From Lichenostomus cassidix (taxonomy: Eukaryota > Chordata > Aves > Passeriformes > Meliphagidae): DNA of 64,000 bases. Positions 35,635 to 47,377 of this stretch are shown here, one piece after another; the stretch's first letter is position 1; each line of letters opens with the position of its first letter. The stretch covers positions 103,447,443-103,511,442 of the forward strand of contig CM039182.1 of assembly GCA_008360975.2 (NCBI GenBank), given 5' to 3'. Made by a program: the position numbers and the translations under genes. The notes beneath the pieces were generated by a model, which searched no databases, had not been told where the DNA came from, and saw only the letters and a program-made list of their open reading frames with translations.

Positions 35635-38600
35635 TAAAATGTTTCTGTAAATCTGAATAAAAATAAAAGGAGAATGTAGGAAAGGGAAGTCTGATATCTA
35701 AGTTTCCTTTCTTATTCTTGCTAGGGATATTTCCTTGTGTCTTCCATTGCTATGTGGAGTCTATCACTTAAAGCACTTGGATGTATACAAGTCTCTTTCA
35801 CATCTGGAAAGAGAATACAAGTCAATCACGATTTGGATGTGCATATCTCTTTTCCCAGATTAGAGCAGAGTGAAGGAGGTAATTAACAAAAAACTTCTGG
35901 ATTAATTGCTAAGGCTCTGCTACTATGGTGGATGATAAGTCTAACTGAATATTCCCTGGTAACATTTTTCATGAAAATGCTGTAGTTCTTGGATTAATTT
36001 CAACTTGTTATCTTTTTTATATAAATTAAAAAACTATAAATACATTTTTCCTACTAGATTTTCCTCTGTCTCCATTTAAGGTGCCACCATTTTATTTATT
36101 TGCTTTTGCATCTTTACTATCATCAGTCTTCCCCAGTCTTCCCCAAAGTGACAGAAATCAGTGAATGAAGAGTAGTACTGTTGGATATCTGTGTATCTTA
36201 GAAGAGATAGATCTACTGCGAACAGCCATCCTTTTCCTATTACTTCCTAAGATGTGATGAACATCTTAGATGCAGATATCTGAAGTTCAGAAATTCAAAC
36301 TGGGAGATGAGAGTTAGAAAATTTTAATAAAGCCTGATGTGTTTCTGATTTGAATCTCTCCTATCCAGGGAGAAAGAGAAACCGAGAGACAATTATCTCA
36401 GAATGTCTTTATTGTTTTGATGCAGGACAAGACAATTTGGTGATTTTTTTTTCTTATATTCAGCCTTGGGAAACCACAAACAGAGGAACATACTTACTTA
36501 GCTTGTTTTGAGTGAAAAGGAAGAGGCATTTATTTCTGAACAGTCTTTACAGAGATCAGGATTGACTCATTAACTTTAGCTTAATCTACAAATCACACTG
36601 ACACTCAGTATCCTACCGAAAAACACTTCCCCACTACAGTGGCAAATTAGTAAATAATCACCTCTCCATACTCATTTTGCTAGTCTATTTCTATTTTTGG
36701 GTAGGGATGAAGATAAACTGTCTGTTTCCCAGCAGAAAAGGGACATGTCAATCAGAACAGATTTGGAGTACCATAGTTTTGGATACATAAGTAAGAAATT
36801 TGAAAAGAGCCTTTTTGTGTGTCTGGATAGTTACTGAGACTCCGGATGCAATAAAGAGTGCCAGCATAAGGGTGACTAACTGATGATGCTTTTCAATATA
36901 AGTTACAGAAACAATGCAGTATTGCTTCTGCGCTTCTAAAATGAAAATCCTTCTCTTTTTGAAGTCAACGGAAGTCAGACACTTAACATTCTGCTCAGAA
37001 ATCCTGTTCCTCTGAGTCATCCAGTAAGACTGCTAAGCATTTCACATTATGAATTCTTTTTTTAAAGACAAAACATATACTTGACAAGTATATGCTTCAG
37101 TATATTTCACTAATAAATATTTATAGACATTTATAAAAAAGAGTATATTATCTGCCATATTTTTCAACATATTTAAAAGAATATGTATCTCACTGGCTTA
37201 CAAATACATTACCATATGTTTTATTTCTGCCAATATCCTGATGCTCTTCCTGCAGAATAGATTCTTTTTGCAAGCGGATTCATTAGAGAATTGTTCGTTT
37301 TAACAACTCTGATTCCTTTTCTTTCTGTTATCTAATTCTTTTTGCCTGTCATCCTCCCCTATTACCTATTTACTTGATATGGCAACTAAAGCTTTAAAAA
37401 TTGCTCTAAGCTTGGAAGTGCAAGCAGCATTTTTTTAAATATAAAAAATGTATTTATCTTTGTGGAACGTACATAGGTGCATAGGTGTCTAACATCCTAT
37501 ATGACTCAATATACATAGTGAAGTATGACACAGGGCCATCATTATAAAAGCAGATATATCTACAGTAATTGATACAGAAAACATTACAAATCAGCTTCCA
37601 TTTTAAATCCCAGGCTTTTACTCACTCGGAACCCTCTGAAAAATATTATTTCAATGGAGACAAAAGGAATGATACCTGTTCATAAAACTTTGCTTTAACA
37701 AGATTTTCTTGTTGGGATTCAAGAGTACTCTAGTCAGGTCCTTGGTACTCAAGATAAATCCTAATGAAGTATTCTTCTCTCACTGGAGCAGAAGTTATGA
37801 AGATTATGTCAAACATCCTTTGGCAACTATCAGAAAAATCCAAGGAGACTTCCAGTTCTGTACTCCAAGTACTGCTCCTAATACTTTGTGTATGTGAAGT
37901 TGATAGGATCATCTACTAGCCAAGGTACTGCATGTATTCAGTGTAGTCTGGATGCAATACAAATGCAGTTTCATCCCAGAGTTTCAGTACACCCCATCAT
38001 GTTTGTCACAAATCAAAGCATCTTTTGGTCCACACTATTTCAGAGAAGATTTCCATTGAAGTATTTTCTTTTTCTTCCAGTTACAGTTTTCCATGCTCAG
38101 TCATTTTAGAATAGAATATTATTAAAATAGCCTATGTTCTGAAGGTATGGCTGCAGTACAGAATCAAGGATGGCAACAGGCAGGAAAACAAGAAGATTAC
38201 AGAAATTCACCCCAAAGAGGTGGGTCATGGCTTTTGTTAGTATTGATGTTATGAAGAGAAATCTCCCTGAAATATTTAATTTTCCCACTTGGGCATCTAA
38301 ATGAACTTTTGCCATGTGATGAACCCCATGACAGTCAGTGTATGAATCACCCTGGTAATGAATCCAACACTCCTTGCTACGAGGAGGAATGAGAAGACAG
38401 ATGAAAATGCACAGTGGAGGTTCAAATCCTTGACATGATTCTGGGCTGTTTCTCAATGAGCCGTGCAAGATTTTACCTATCACCTACCTTTGAAGAACTT
38501 GTGGAGCCCATGGGTTCCCTCATATCTCACCCTCACCACTAATGGCCAGAGCAAATGGAGACTATTTACCCTCTCAGGCTCACACATGTCCTTATGAAAG

Positions 38601-40849
38601 GGGTGAGAAGGATGTGGATCAAGGCACATGCTCCTCGCCTCTTCAGATCTAAACCCTGTTGTGTGCTTGTTCCTTTATTGGTTCAATCACTGCCTTCACA
38701 CTCCTTTGATTAAGGATCTAATCTAATCTCTTTCTAAAGTGAGTTTCTTAGTCATGCCCACTCAGTGAGCTATTGAGGTAGAGCCTCAAGAAGGTGTTTG
38801 TTCATTTAAAGGTGAAGAAATATTTTCTTCTGGTTGTAAGAAGGATCTGTTAAGAAGGGGGATGGTGATGTTTCCTTTATTAGCTTTCAGTTAATCATGG
38901 ATCAAATAATAAGCATTAAAGATGTAATACCTTAAGTGTCTGGACAAAACACATGTCATAGCTAGCAGGAGAGAGAAAAATTCATCAGTTCTGATTAGAC
39001 CAAGAGAAGCATCTGTGGTATGATGGAGTCTGATGCATTGAATTCTTCGGGGATGTGCAAATAATTCAATGATCAGTTCAAAAAGAAGTGGCAGTAAACA
39101 GATTGTATTCTTATATTTTGTATTAGGCACAGGCATTCCAGGCTGAAATACCGCTTGTCTTTCATCCTGACAGGTATTAAACAGATATGATATGAACTAA
39201 ACTTTTATTTGCCTTAATTCAGAGGCACAGAAAACCAGTAAGCACTCCCATTTCATATCCTAGGTGTCCTTTGACTAATTCCAAGCATGCAAGCATACAA
39301 CAGATCAGTGCTTTCAGTCAGTAATCAGTAAGCAGTTTACCAATACTCAGAATAAGTGGTAAGTCAGCAGGAAAAATATGTCTCCCATTAAAATGCTTTC
39401 CACTTCATCACTGCCAGTGGGGGAAGGAGAGGAAGCTTGGAAAAAACTTTCATGTCTACGACTTTCAGTGAGGATATTCAGTGAGTATAATGTGAACTGC
39501 CTCTTTTTCTGCATCTGATGGGATATAGGTCAGACAGTGTATGTCTAATTTTATGTAGGTCTAGGATATATTTATAGATATTGTTTTAATGGGATAACAT
39601 AGGAATTACCAATACTCAAAATAACTATGTGTAAAATATTCTACAGCAGTGTGGCACACCTTTTGTACATTTCCTTCATATTCTTCAGTGGGTCATTGTG
39701 TCTGAGGTCTTTTCAAACTGCTTGTATCACCCTGAGGATACATGGAAAGAACTATATTCATCATCTTTCTTGTGATCTATCTATAATATAATATTCTATT
39801 GGTACATGCATTGCTAGATATATTACTGCATATATATTACATACATAATGGTACAATATATTATACAATGCCTTGCTAATTTGGAAGCTATACAATAATC
39901 TTCTGTGTTCACATTATGTGGATCAACAGCTGGACACAGCATATGGTTCCATGCTTTCTAGTTGTGGGAAAGCATGTGGGACAAGAACATTTGCCAAAAC
40001 AGCATTTTTTTCTATCAACGCTTATTTCTAGGTTGATACAAGATTCAAAGAAATTTAAAAGAGTTAACAGAGTAACACAGCTCTGCTGTGTAGGTTTATA
40101 GAATGAAGATGTGGCAATGGAAAATGGAGTTTGTTCATCCTGAGTACTACACTCCAAACTAGCAGAGGTATAAATTGAATGTGTTTATATGAAAGAAATG
40201 AAATGAGTATTGACACACCATTTTTGCTGAACTCTTTTGATATCATCACCTCATTCTTTTCTTTCATTCCCATTATTTACCTTTCATCCACCTGAGAGAA
40301 TGAATAGTAAATACCTTGAGGGAGGGACAGGGATTTTTAAGAAGCTGCACATGCACTTCAGTCCTGAGTTGATACTCTTAAGCACTATCATAACACTTAA
40401 TAATGACAACATTTATCAATCAAATAATGAATTAATGAATTCATTTATCAATTAATTAATGAATTAATGCAAAGGTGACCTATTTTAAAATAAATATTAC
40501 TCTAGCACATATTCACCCTGGAAATTTGTCCACTTCTATCTCTTTGCTGTTCCCTTAGCCTGATTTCCATATTCTATGTACCACTTTTTTTGCTACTGAT
40601 CTATTTAGGATTAAGAAAAAAATTCCACTATGTTAGTTGGCTTTTTTGACTACAAAATTTATGATTAAAGAGAGATTACAATGTTTATTTATCTAAGAGT
40701 AGAAATGGGCTCATAAGTTTTTTCCTGTCCTAAGTAACTAACATTCAAGTAGCCTGCTATGCTCATTCTCGTCATTATTTTATTTTATTCAAAATTTTCA
40801 TATGAGTTTCTCAATGATGTATTTAACATTTCCAAGATTTTTTAGGCTC
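35635..40849. other. Unique AT-rich DNA, no gene recognised
   Basis: No gene or mobile element identified. The 125-codon minus-strand frame at 38106-38483 has hydrophobic stretches but no motif I know and no splice or promoter context. An AT-rich self-complementary patch lies at 40419-40470. Confidence 0.5.
40419..40470. repeat. AATTAATGA repeat patch with ATGAATTCAT palindrome
   Basis: Repeated AATTAATGA units in both orientations, with the palindrome ATGAATTCAT inside. Low-complexity AT sequence capable of snapback. Confidence 0.55.
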
Positions 40850-40943
40850 CGCCTTGCAGTGGACTTGCCACCGTTAGGTTTGCAGTTCGACTCGGTAATC
40901 TTGAAGGTTTTTTTCAATCAAAATGATTCTATAATTCTGTCAT
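40850..40943 (+). mobile_element. CR1 LINE 3'-end fragment
   Basis: Contains GTGGACTTGCC, GTTAGGTTTGCAG, TCGACTCGGTAATCTTGAAGG and the tail GATTCTATAATTCTG, the ordered terminal motifs of avian CR1. Severely 5'-truncated (about 95 bp). Confidence 0.8.
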
Positions 40944-41059
40944 TTATTTGAGTTATGAAATTTCTCTAATTTGTTTGTTCTAATGACATGCTGATAGTCT
41001 AGGTTAGTGTGTTACCTCACAGAAATCTGTGTAGTAAACTGATCTTTCATAGGCTTGTT

Positions 41060-41110
41060 TATCCTTGTTTAAAAAATATCCTTGTTTAAATCATATCCTT
41101 GTTTAAAAAC
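41060..41110. repeat. 17-bp tandem repeat, three copies
   Basis: Three consecutive 17-bp units of TATCCTTGTTTAAA plus three variable bases (41060-41076, 41077-41093, 41094-41110). Confidence 0.85.
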
Positions 41111-41320
41111 AACTAACTGGTGTGAACAGAAATGATTAGGCTTTGAATCAAAACCAATTTGCTCTTGATGCAGGTCCATCCAATAATCCATTGGATTAAT
41201 TCTTAGAAATTTTCAAAGTCTATAGGCTGTTAAGAGCCTGGTTTCTTACCAGGAATAAAACTGCTTCCTTAAAAGTCTGAACCTGGTACTTAGAAAAAAT
41301 GTGTTCATGATATTATGTTG

Positions 41321-41352
41321 TGCAGAGCCTGAAAAGAAATGCAGGCTCTGCA
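41321..41352. repeat. Perfect inverted repeat, 11-bp arms
   Basis: TGCAGAGCCTG (41321-41331) and CAGGCTCTGCA (41342-41352) flank a 10-nt loop. CTGAAAAGAAAT occurs in and just after the hairpin, suggesting local duplication. Confidence 0.85.
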
Positions 41353-41384
41353 GACTGAAAAGAAATATCTTCTGATCAGTTCTG

Positions 41385-41439
41385 AACTGAAATTGACCAA
41401 AGGATCAATTGATCCTTTAACTGAAATTGACCAAAGGAT
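41385..41439. repeat. 21-bp direct repeat flanking a 20-bp perfect palindrome
   Basis: The 21-bp unit at 41385-41405 recurs exactly at 41419-41439. A perfect palindrome with arms AAAGGATCAA and TTGATCCTTT spans 41399-41418 and overlaps the first copy. This looks like a fold-back copying event during repair or replication. Confidence 0.85.
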
Positions 41440-41631
41440 GGAAGCAGGCTTCCTTAAATGTCCCTGGATATGATATTATTCAAATTTTCAAATTTGAATG
41501 AAATTCAAATACATGAACTAATTACAAAATACTAAGGGAAGTTAAAAAAATCTATTATCTTCTGATTTGTAGTATAAATTAAAGATTCAGGTTTGTGGTT
41601 TTGGTAAAGATTTTCCTATATAAATACTACA

Positions 41632-42276
41632 CATGTGTCGCTGTTGAGCAGCTAGCAGAGTAATGAATGCATCGGTTCTCAGTGGCAAGAAGGAATGACC
41701 TTTATTGTTTTGATTTCATCACATTTATAGAGTTCTCAAAAGTCACCCAGATTGGTCAGTCAGAAGCCTTCCCCCAGGCCTGATTGGCCAGGCCTGCACT
41801 GCCCAAGTTCTGGGACACTGTTCCAAAACATCCAAACTTTATCTTTATTTACAAAACACAAGAAAACCTCTCATGGGAAAAACTGTGCTAGCCACACACA
41901 TGAGAATAAAGCTTCCTTTAGGAAACTGTGAGAACCAATGTCAAGAATCTGAGAAGCTGGACAGTGCAGCACATCTCTTTCAGATTTGGTGTTCAAAGTT
42001 TTAATTTTAGAGAAGCAGAATTTTAAAATGTTGCATTTAGTAGGATACAGACAGAGTAAAACCTTTTCCTGGGGGATATTAGAGTCAGGAAGCCAGAAAT
42101 CAGCCTCCACATGCTTTCCTGTATATCTTCTTTCCCTTCCACCACACTCTCCTCTCTCCCCATCTGCTCCATCTGAAGTTGCTTCCTTGTCTCAGGGATA
42201 ACTTCCTGATATTCACTAGCAAGGAGAATGTATTTAAAATAACATCCTTCCACACACATAACATGTATCTCACATG
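41632..42276 (-). mobile_element. Solo retroviral LTR, minus strand, with clear promoter layout
   Basis: Read on the minus strand it is a canonical LTR: two CCAAT boxes (plus-strand ATTGG at 41783-41787 and 41751-41755), a TATA box (CTATAAATG, near 41722-41730), AATAAA (41701-41706) and a short R-U5 ending CAGCGACA at 41636. With TG...CA ends the LTR is 41636-42272 (637 bp) and the flanks share CATG (4 bp). The flanks also share a 6-bp CACATG if one LTR end is eroded. No PBS-like TGG follows the U5 end, so it is a solo LTR. The duplication length would decide class I versus class II. Confidence 0.72.
41701..41787 (-). promoter_or_regulatory. LTR promoter: two CCAAT boxes, TATA, AATAAA
   Basis: Minus-strand order from high to low coordinate: CCAAT in GGCCAATCAGG (41783-41787), CCAAT in GACCAATCTGG (41751-41755), CTATAAATG (41722-41730) and AATAAA (41701-41706). 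CCAAT pairs upstream of TATA are usual in avian retroviral U3 regions. All elements are intact, so residual promoter activity is plausible. Confidence 0.6.
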
Positions 42277-45200
42277 ATCCATCCTACTTCAAAAGTACCT
42301 TTCCCTGACAACAAATTACGCTGGATCTGCACAGAATCAATTGGGAGCAGAAATGGGGAACATTAGAGGAAGGGATCTAATACAGGAGCAGGATATATGA
42401 GCAGGGAATTTATTGCAACAGTGCTGTTGGTATAGTAAAATACCTGTTCTTGCTTATACTGGGCTAGAGTTTCCTGCTCAGGTGTCTTAGCACTCTACTA
42501 CTAAATTCCTTTTTTATTTATAAAAGGTAACAAGAAATTAGAGTGCTGATTAGTCTGTATTTTACTGCTTTATTAAAATGATTGCATAGAAGCAGATGCA
42601 ATATGAGACTCTATGAGTGGCTAAAGGGAGTTTGTACTAAGCGTTTAGTACTTTAGGAAGCAGTCAAGGAGAACAGTGAAAAGATTGGTGAATAAAAAGA
42701 ACAAATTCTTTCATAGCACTGAAAGTTTCCATGAAAACACAGGGTGACATATCTCTGAGGCCATCACTTGAGACTCTAACCTAAAAACTAGATCAGTATG
42801 ATACAGACCTTGGTCAGTCTAACTTGAGAAACATACAATCTCATTTATGATACATTTCTATCTGTTGGAATCCCTTGTACAAATTATCCTCTTTCCAGGA
42901 AGAAGACAGGAAACATAGAAGGTTTATGCCAAGTCACCATTCCACTCTGAAATTTTTCGGGTGCTCATATATTATTTACTGCCAGCAAAAGCAATAACTA
43001 TAGCAAATGAATTAACATGAAAAAAAGGGAAACAAAACAGTAAAAAAAAAAATCTGTGGTCAGTATTAATGCTCTACTTTCCTCTTCTTAATTAATTTGC
43101 ATATTCATAGTGGAAATGCAAAGTTGCTAGCCAGCCTACTTGATCATAACATTCCCTTAATATTTTTATTTATTTTTCTGTTCATAATCTTGATGCTCTT
43201 GATAACAGTGTAACATCCAACTTGCTAAATTGGCTGAGATATGAAGAATCCCTGTAGCCTCAGCTTCTGAAGCTGAGAACTAGGTCAAGTATTTCAATAA
43301 ATGCTGTGTCTAGATGGAATAATAGACATCAAAAAAATAATATACATCCAAACTATGTTGATCTAAGGTTTCTGATAGTCCCTAATTAAGTAGACCACTC
43401 CTACACGTGTTCTTGAAATAGTTTTCTGAAGGTGCTAATTAATAAGCACAAATCTTCTCTGGCATACGTAGAAGCTTTTAACAAAATATGTTTCTACCCT
43501 CCCATGAGACTTGAGCATTATACAGTTATGTGGCCAACTGGTCTCACCGCCAAAAAAGACAATTTAATGTAGATGTGAAAGAAGTGTTTTTCTATTCCAT
43601 TATCAACAAATTGTCAGCAAAAGCTGGGTTAGATTCTGATATGTTTACTTGTGTAGAGAAACAGTGTATAATTTATGCTGTACCTGAAACAAACCATTCT
43701 GAATCCAAACAAAACAACTGGTGGATAAAGGTATCTCTTACCAGAGTTAGAACGTTAGATTCTAATATTTACTAAGGCTGAGATGATGACAGCTTGCTAC
43801 TCTGAGCATGTTTTTAAACACAGGCTCACAATTCACTCATGTACTGGAGGAATAAACTCCACTTAGAAACGCTGGTCTCCATTCTGATCCCAGTTTCACC
43901 AGCTGATGGCCAGGGGGAAGGGGAGTGCATTATTCACACAGAGCCTTCAGATGGGGGTCATCCCTGCAATGCCTGGGCTGAGAAGGATGCAAACCTTGCT
44001 TCGTGTGCCACCTCAGTAGGTTCAGGCAGAGCCCACCAGAGCAGCATCAAATAATTTCCAGCATCACCAACAAGATACAAGAGGGGTCTCACCAACACAC
44101 TGGTGCTCTGAAGGGTGAGGATGCCACAAGCACAGCTCTATGATGCACGTGTGGAGGGCAAAGCTGTTCTGTACTTGCTAAGTCCAGTCCCCGTGCTGCC
44201 ATGATACCTCATCCGCTGGCAGAAGCTGATCTGTGGGTCATAATGTGTGCCTAGGCTTTGTCTACCTGGCTTTCACTTTAGTAATAAAAACAAAAACAAT
44301 AACAGCAGTAATTCCCTGTTAATAACAATATAACAATAGTGAAAAATAGTAACTTTCACTATTCACACAAAAATGTCTGCCTTGAATCAGACCAGAGGTT
44401 CGTTTACTCTCGTGCCATCTCCTGACACTGATGCAAATGCTTGGAGCTGTGTAATCACTAGGACACATGCAGTAGATGGAAAGTTCACTAGGAGCTACTC
44501 CAGCTTATTCCAGCTGGGAACTGGCCCACTATTGCTAAGCAGCCTACTGCAAACCTCCATGCTCCCTACGTGAAATCTCACTGCCTACTGAGCGTGCTAT
44601 TTACATCTGGTACAAACATGCAATTTAATATTGCATACAAATTTCAGTGAAAAGCAACATCCAGAATTAATATGTTTGTGACAACTAGGCAGCCTTTTAA
44701 ATTTTTTTTCCCCATGAAGCTTCTAACTTTGCTCTGTTTAGTTTGAGGATATGATGCCTGTATAATAGACTTTGCCTTTAAAGCAGGAAAGAGCTTTGTC
44801 TTGTACTAAGTTTACATGCAAGTGTAAGATGTCAAGTATCAAGCAAGTTTTTTACAGGGCTCAAATATTGAATCCCTGCTTACCAGCAAGCATTACACTT
44901 GTTTTTACAAAAGCCAGTAATGAGAATAATAATCATAATCTCAGTCAAGAGGTATTTTGCTATAAGAAAGTGCAGGATAGCACCATACACAAAGCTGTTT
45001 AACATATTACTGCAGGCAGAAATGTTACTTAAGCCTGTGCAAGGAAATACTCAGTCAAAAACATCACAGGTAATGTCCTAGATATCAAAAGAAGATGTCG
45101 CAGTACTGACATTTATTCTTACATATGACCATGAATATTTCATGATCGAGCAGATTAAAACCTGTCTTAAATTCTGAGCTGTTTACTAATAAAATCTCTG

Positions 45201-47287
45201 CTGAGTCAAGGCTGAGTTTTCTATACTTTTTTGGTACAGAACATAGTAAATATTTTTAAATCAACCAAATCAGTCCAGATATAGCATGTGTTCAACTAAA
45301 CTATTTAATATTGATGAGAGAAAGTAGTAATTGTGTGGAATTAATACAATGAAATGTTGTTGCTGACTATTAAAGTAGCTGCAAACAAATTTTCCAGCAA
45401 TTCTTTCATGCTCAGAAAAAAAAAGCTGAATTTGAAAACAAAAAGAGAGTTCATTATTTGTGAAAGCCTCATAAAAGTTAACTCACCCCCCCACCCACCC
45501 CCAATCCGAACATACATTTGTCCTCATCTCACCTCTGAATCATCTGTTCAATCTGCCCTTTCTCCATCATGCTGTGCTGAACTCATTGTTTCAGTCATAT
45601 GAAATAGGAAGCTGGGAGACAGAAATGTCTTTGCGCAATACCTCGGCCTGTTCCCATTCAGAAGCAGTAAAATAAAAATGATATGAAAGGATGTCAGCTG
45701 CCTGATTATACGTAGAGGGACATTTCCTTTCAATGAGCTAGGCTTACAAATAAGAACCAAGGTCTTGGTATTAGGAAGAAAAAATGTATTTTTTAATCTA
45801 ATAGTGCAGGTTCTTGATTCAACAAACAGCCTAATAATCTATATGTTCTTCATGCTATACTTGCTTTTGAAAAACAGGTGAACTGGGGTCTCTGCACACA
45901 CAATATTCATTGAGGGAGTGCTTTTGTGCACCTGCAGCAATTTCATGGTCGTTTGTAAAGAGCTGCTTTATCGTGTTGCAAACTTCCACGAAGCACAGTG
46001 AAACCTAGAGAGAGGCAGGCAGTGCTCGGGATGAAGGCATGAGAGTGACTCCCAGCAGGATGTCTCTCAGGCCATATAGCAGCAATCCTGTAAGTAAAAC
46101 AGATTTAAAAAACCCACCATCATACCAACTATGGGTATCCTTCAAATCCAAACATTTCAGGGAGTGTATTGTTTGCATTTGTCCTCCATAGCTCCTGACA
46201 TGACAAAAGTCTAGTTATTAGTTTCAAGTAACTGGAAGACTTGCACTTTGCAGCAGCTTTGACTTCTTTTCCAGGAATTGGAAGAGAGTGGTTCTTCCTC
46301 CCGGCTGGGGATTTAATGATTTTGACATTAACTTGGGTTCATGGCTTTCCGTCAAGTATTTTGCATTCTTTAGTTCTAGATAATTGTTCATCAGGGCAAT
46401 TATAGAAAGCAGCACAGCCTGGACCCCCAAAGTAGTGAAAACTCAACATTTTAAATTAAATCCACAACAACTGCGAGGCCTCAGCTCCTTGAAAATTAAA
46501 ATCACAGTTCCTTCTTTCATGTTGTTTTTTATCAAATCAGCATTTAGGGACTGAAATAATTTTTTTATACTAGTGTATTTGACTTTGAGGGTGGAATCGC
46601 CAACTGTTGAAGCAAGCGCTTCCAAACTTAGAGCAATTTCTCTTAAAAGTATGATTAAAAACAATTATTTTGGTAGATAGATTCTTGTTCATGCCAAATG
46701 TGGGCATTTCATGATGCTGAGGAAACTCCTAGAACACAAAAGTAAATGGGAGAGATGGGCTTATGGAATCTGCTTGCCATTCAGGTAAAAAAATTCCCAC
46801 AAATGATTATGAATTTGATACCTGTTAAACCATTATGACATTTTTATTTTTTCTTGTAAAATTTAGCAATAAGTTCTATACCACAGGGGAAAACATGGAT
46901 ATAGAATAACAGATGTTGAGAACCCATGCAGGATAAGTACTAGACACTGGATCTCTAATGGACTATTATGGCTGTTGAAAAATGTTAGTGGAAAAATCAG
47001 AATTATTACAAATGTTTTTTATTTTTACTATCACATTCTATGAAAAACAAGTCCTATTATATGGGAAATTTCCATTTGGACAAAGGATTTAATGTTAATA
47101 ACAATTCTTGCAGCAGAAAGATTTAAAATTCACTATGAAGATTAAATGATAGTACTAAGGAGCAACTGCTTTTATTAATTTGCTTTTATGACTTCACACT
47201 GACTCAAAGACAAGTAATTTCATTGTACTATGACAGAAAAATGAAAACAATTATGATGATCTTTTATATGTTCTATGACACTTGGTG
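42277..47287. other. Unique AT-rich DNA, no gene recognised
   Basis: Contains a POU/octamer-rich block (43085-43125), a C-rich run (45485-45503) and a consensus splice-donor-like CCT|GTAAGT near 46090 without a supportable exon. No gene or transposon recognised. Confidence 0.5.
45485..45503 (-). repeat. C-rich run, minus-strand G-quadruplex motif
   Basis: C7-A-C3-A-C5 on the plus strand, so the minus strand has G5, G3 and G7 runs with single-base loops, enough for a four-tract quadruplex. Confidence 0.6.
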
Positions 47288-47377
47288 TGATTCTCGTGGC
47301 TGTCCTGCCAGAGCCAGGAGCTGGGCTTTGATGATCCTTGTGGATCCCATCCAGCTCAGGAAGTTCTATGATTCTAA
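47288..47377 (+). mobile_element. CR1 LINE 3'-end fragment
   Basis: Contains AGAGCCAGGAGCTGGGCTTT, GATGATCCTTGTGGATCCC, CCAGCTCAGGAAGT and the tail TCTATGATTC, the ordered end of a CR1 subfamily. Only about 90 bp remain. Confidence 0.8.

Larger units (their letters stand above)
40944..41631. other. Unique DNA rich in short repeats and palindromes
   Basis: No gene. Holds a 17-bp triplicate (41060-41110), a perfect 11-bp-stem hairpin (41321-41352) and a direct repeat around a 20-bp palindrome (41385-41439), all between a CR1 end and an LTR. Confidence 0.6.

Noticed and set aside
38106..38483. 125-codon minus-strand frame with hydrophobic stretches
   Set aside because: No known domain, signal or splice context. 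Length is within chance for this much AT-rich DNA.
46020..46100. Consensus donor CCT|GTAAGT near 46090
   Set aside because: The upstream sequence has stops in the frames I read and no paired acceptor that gives a coding exon.
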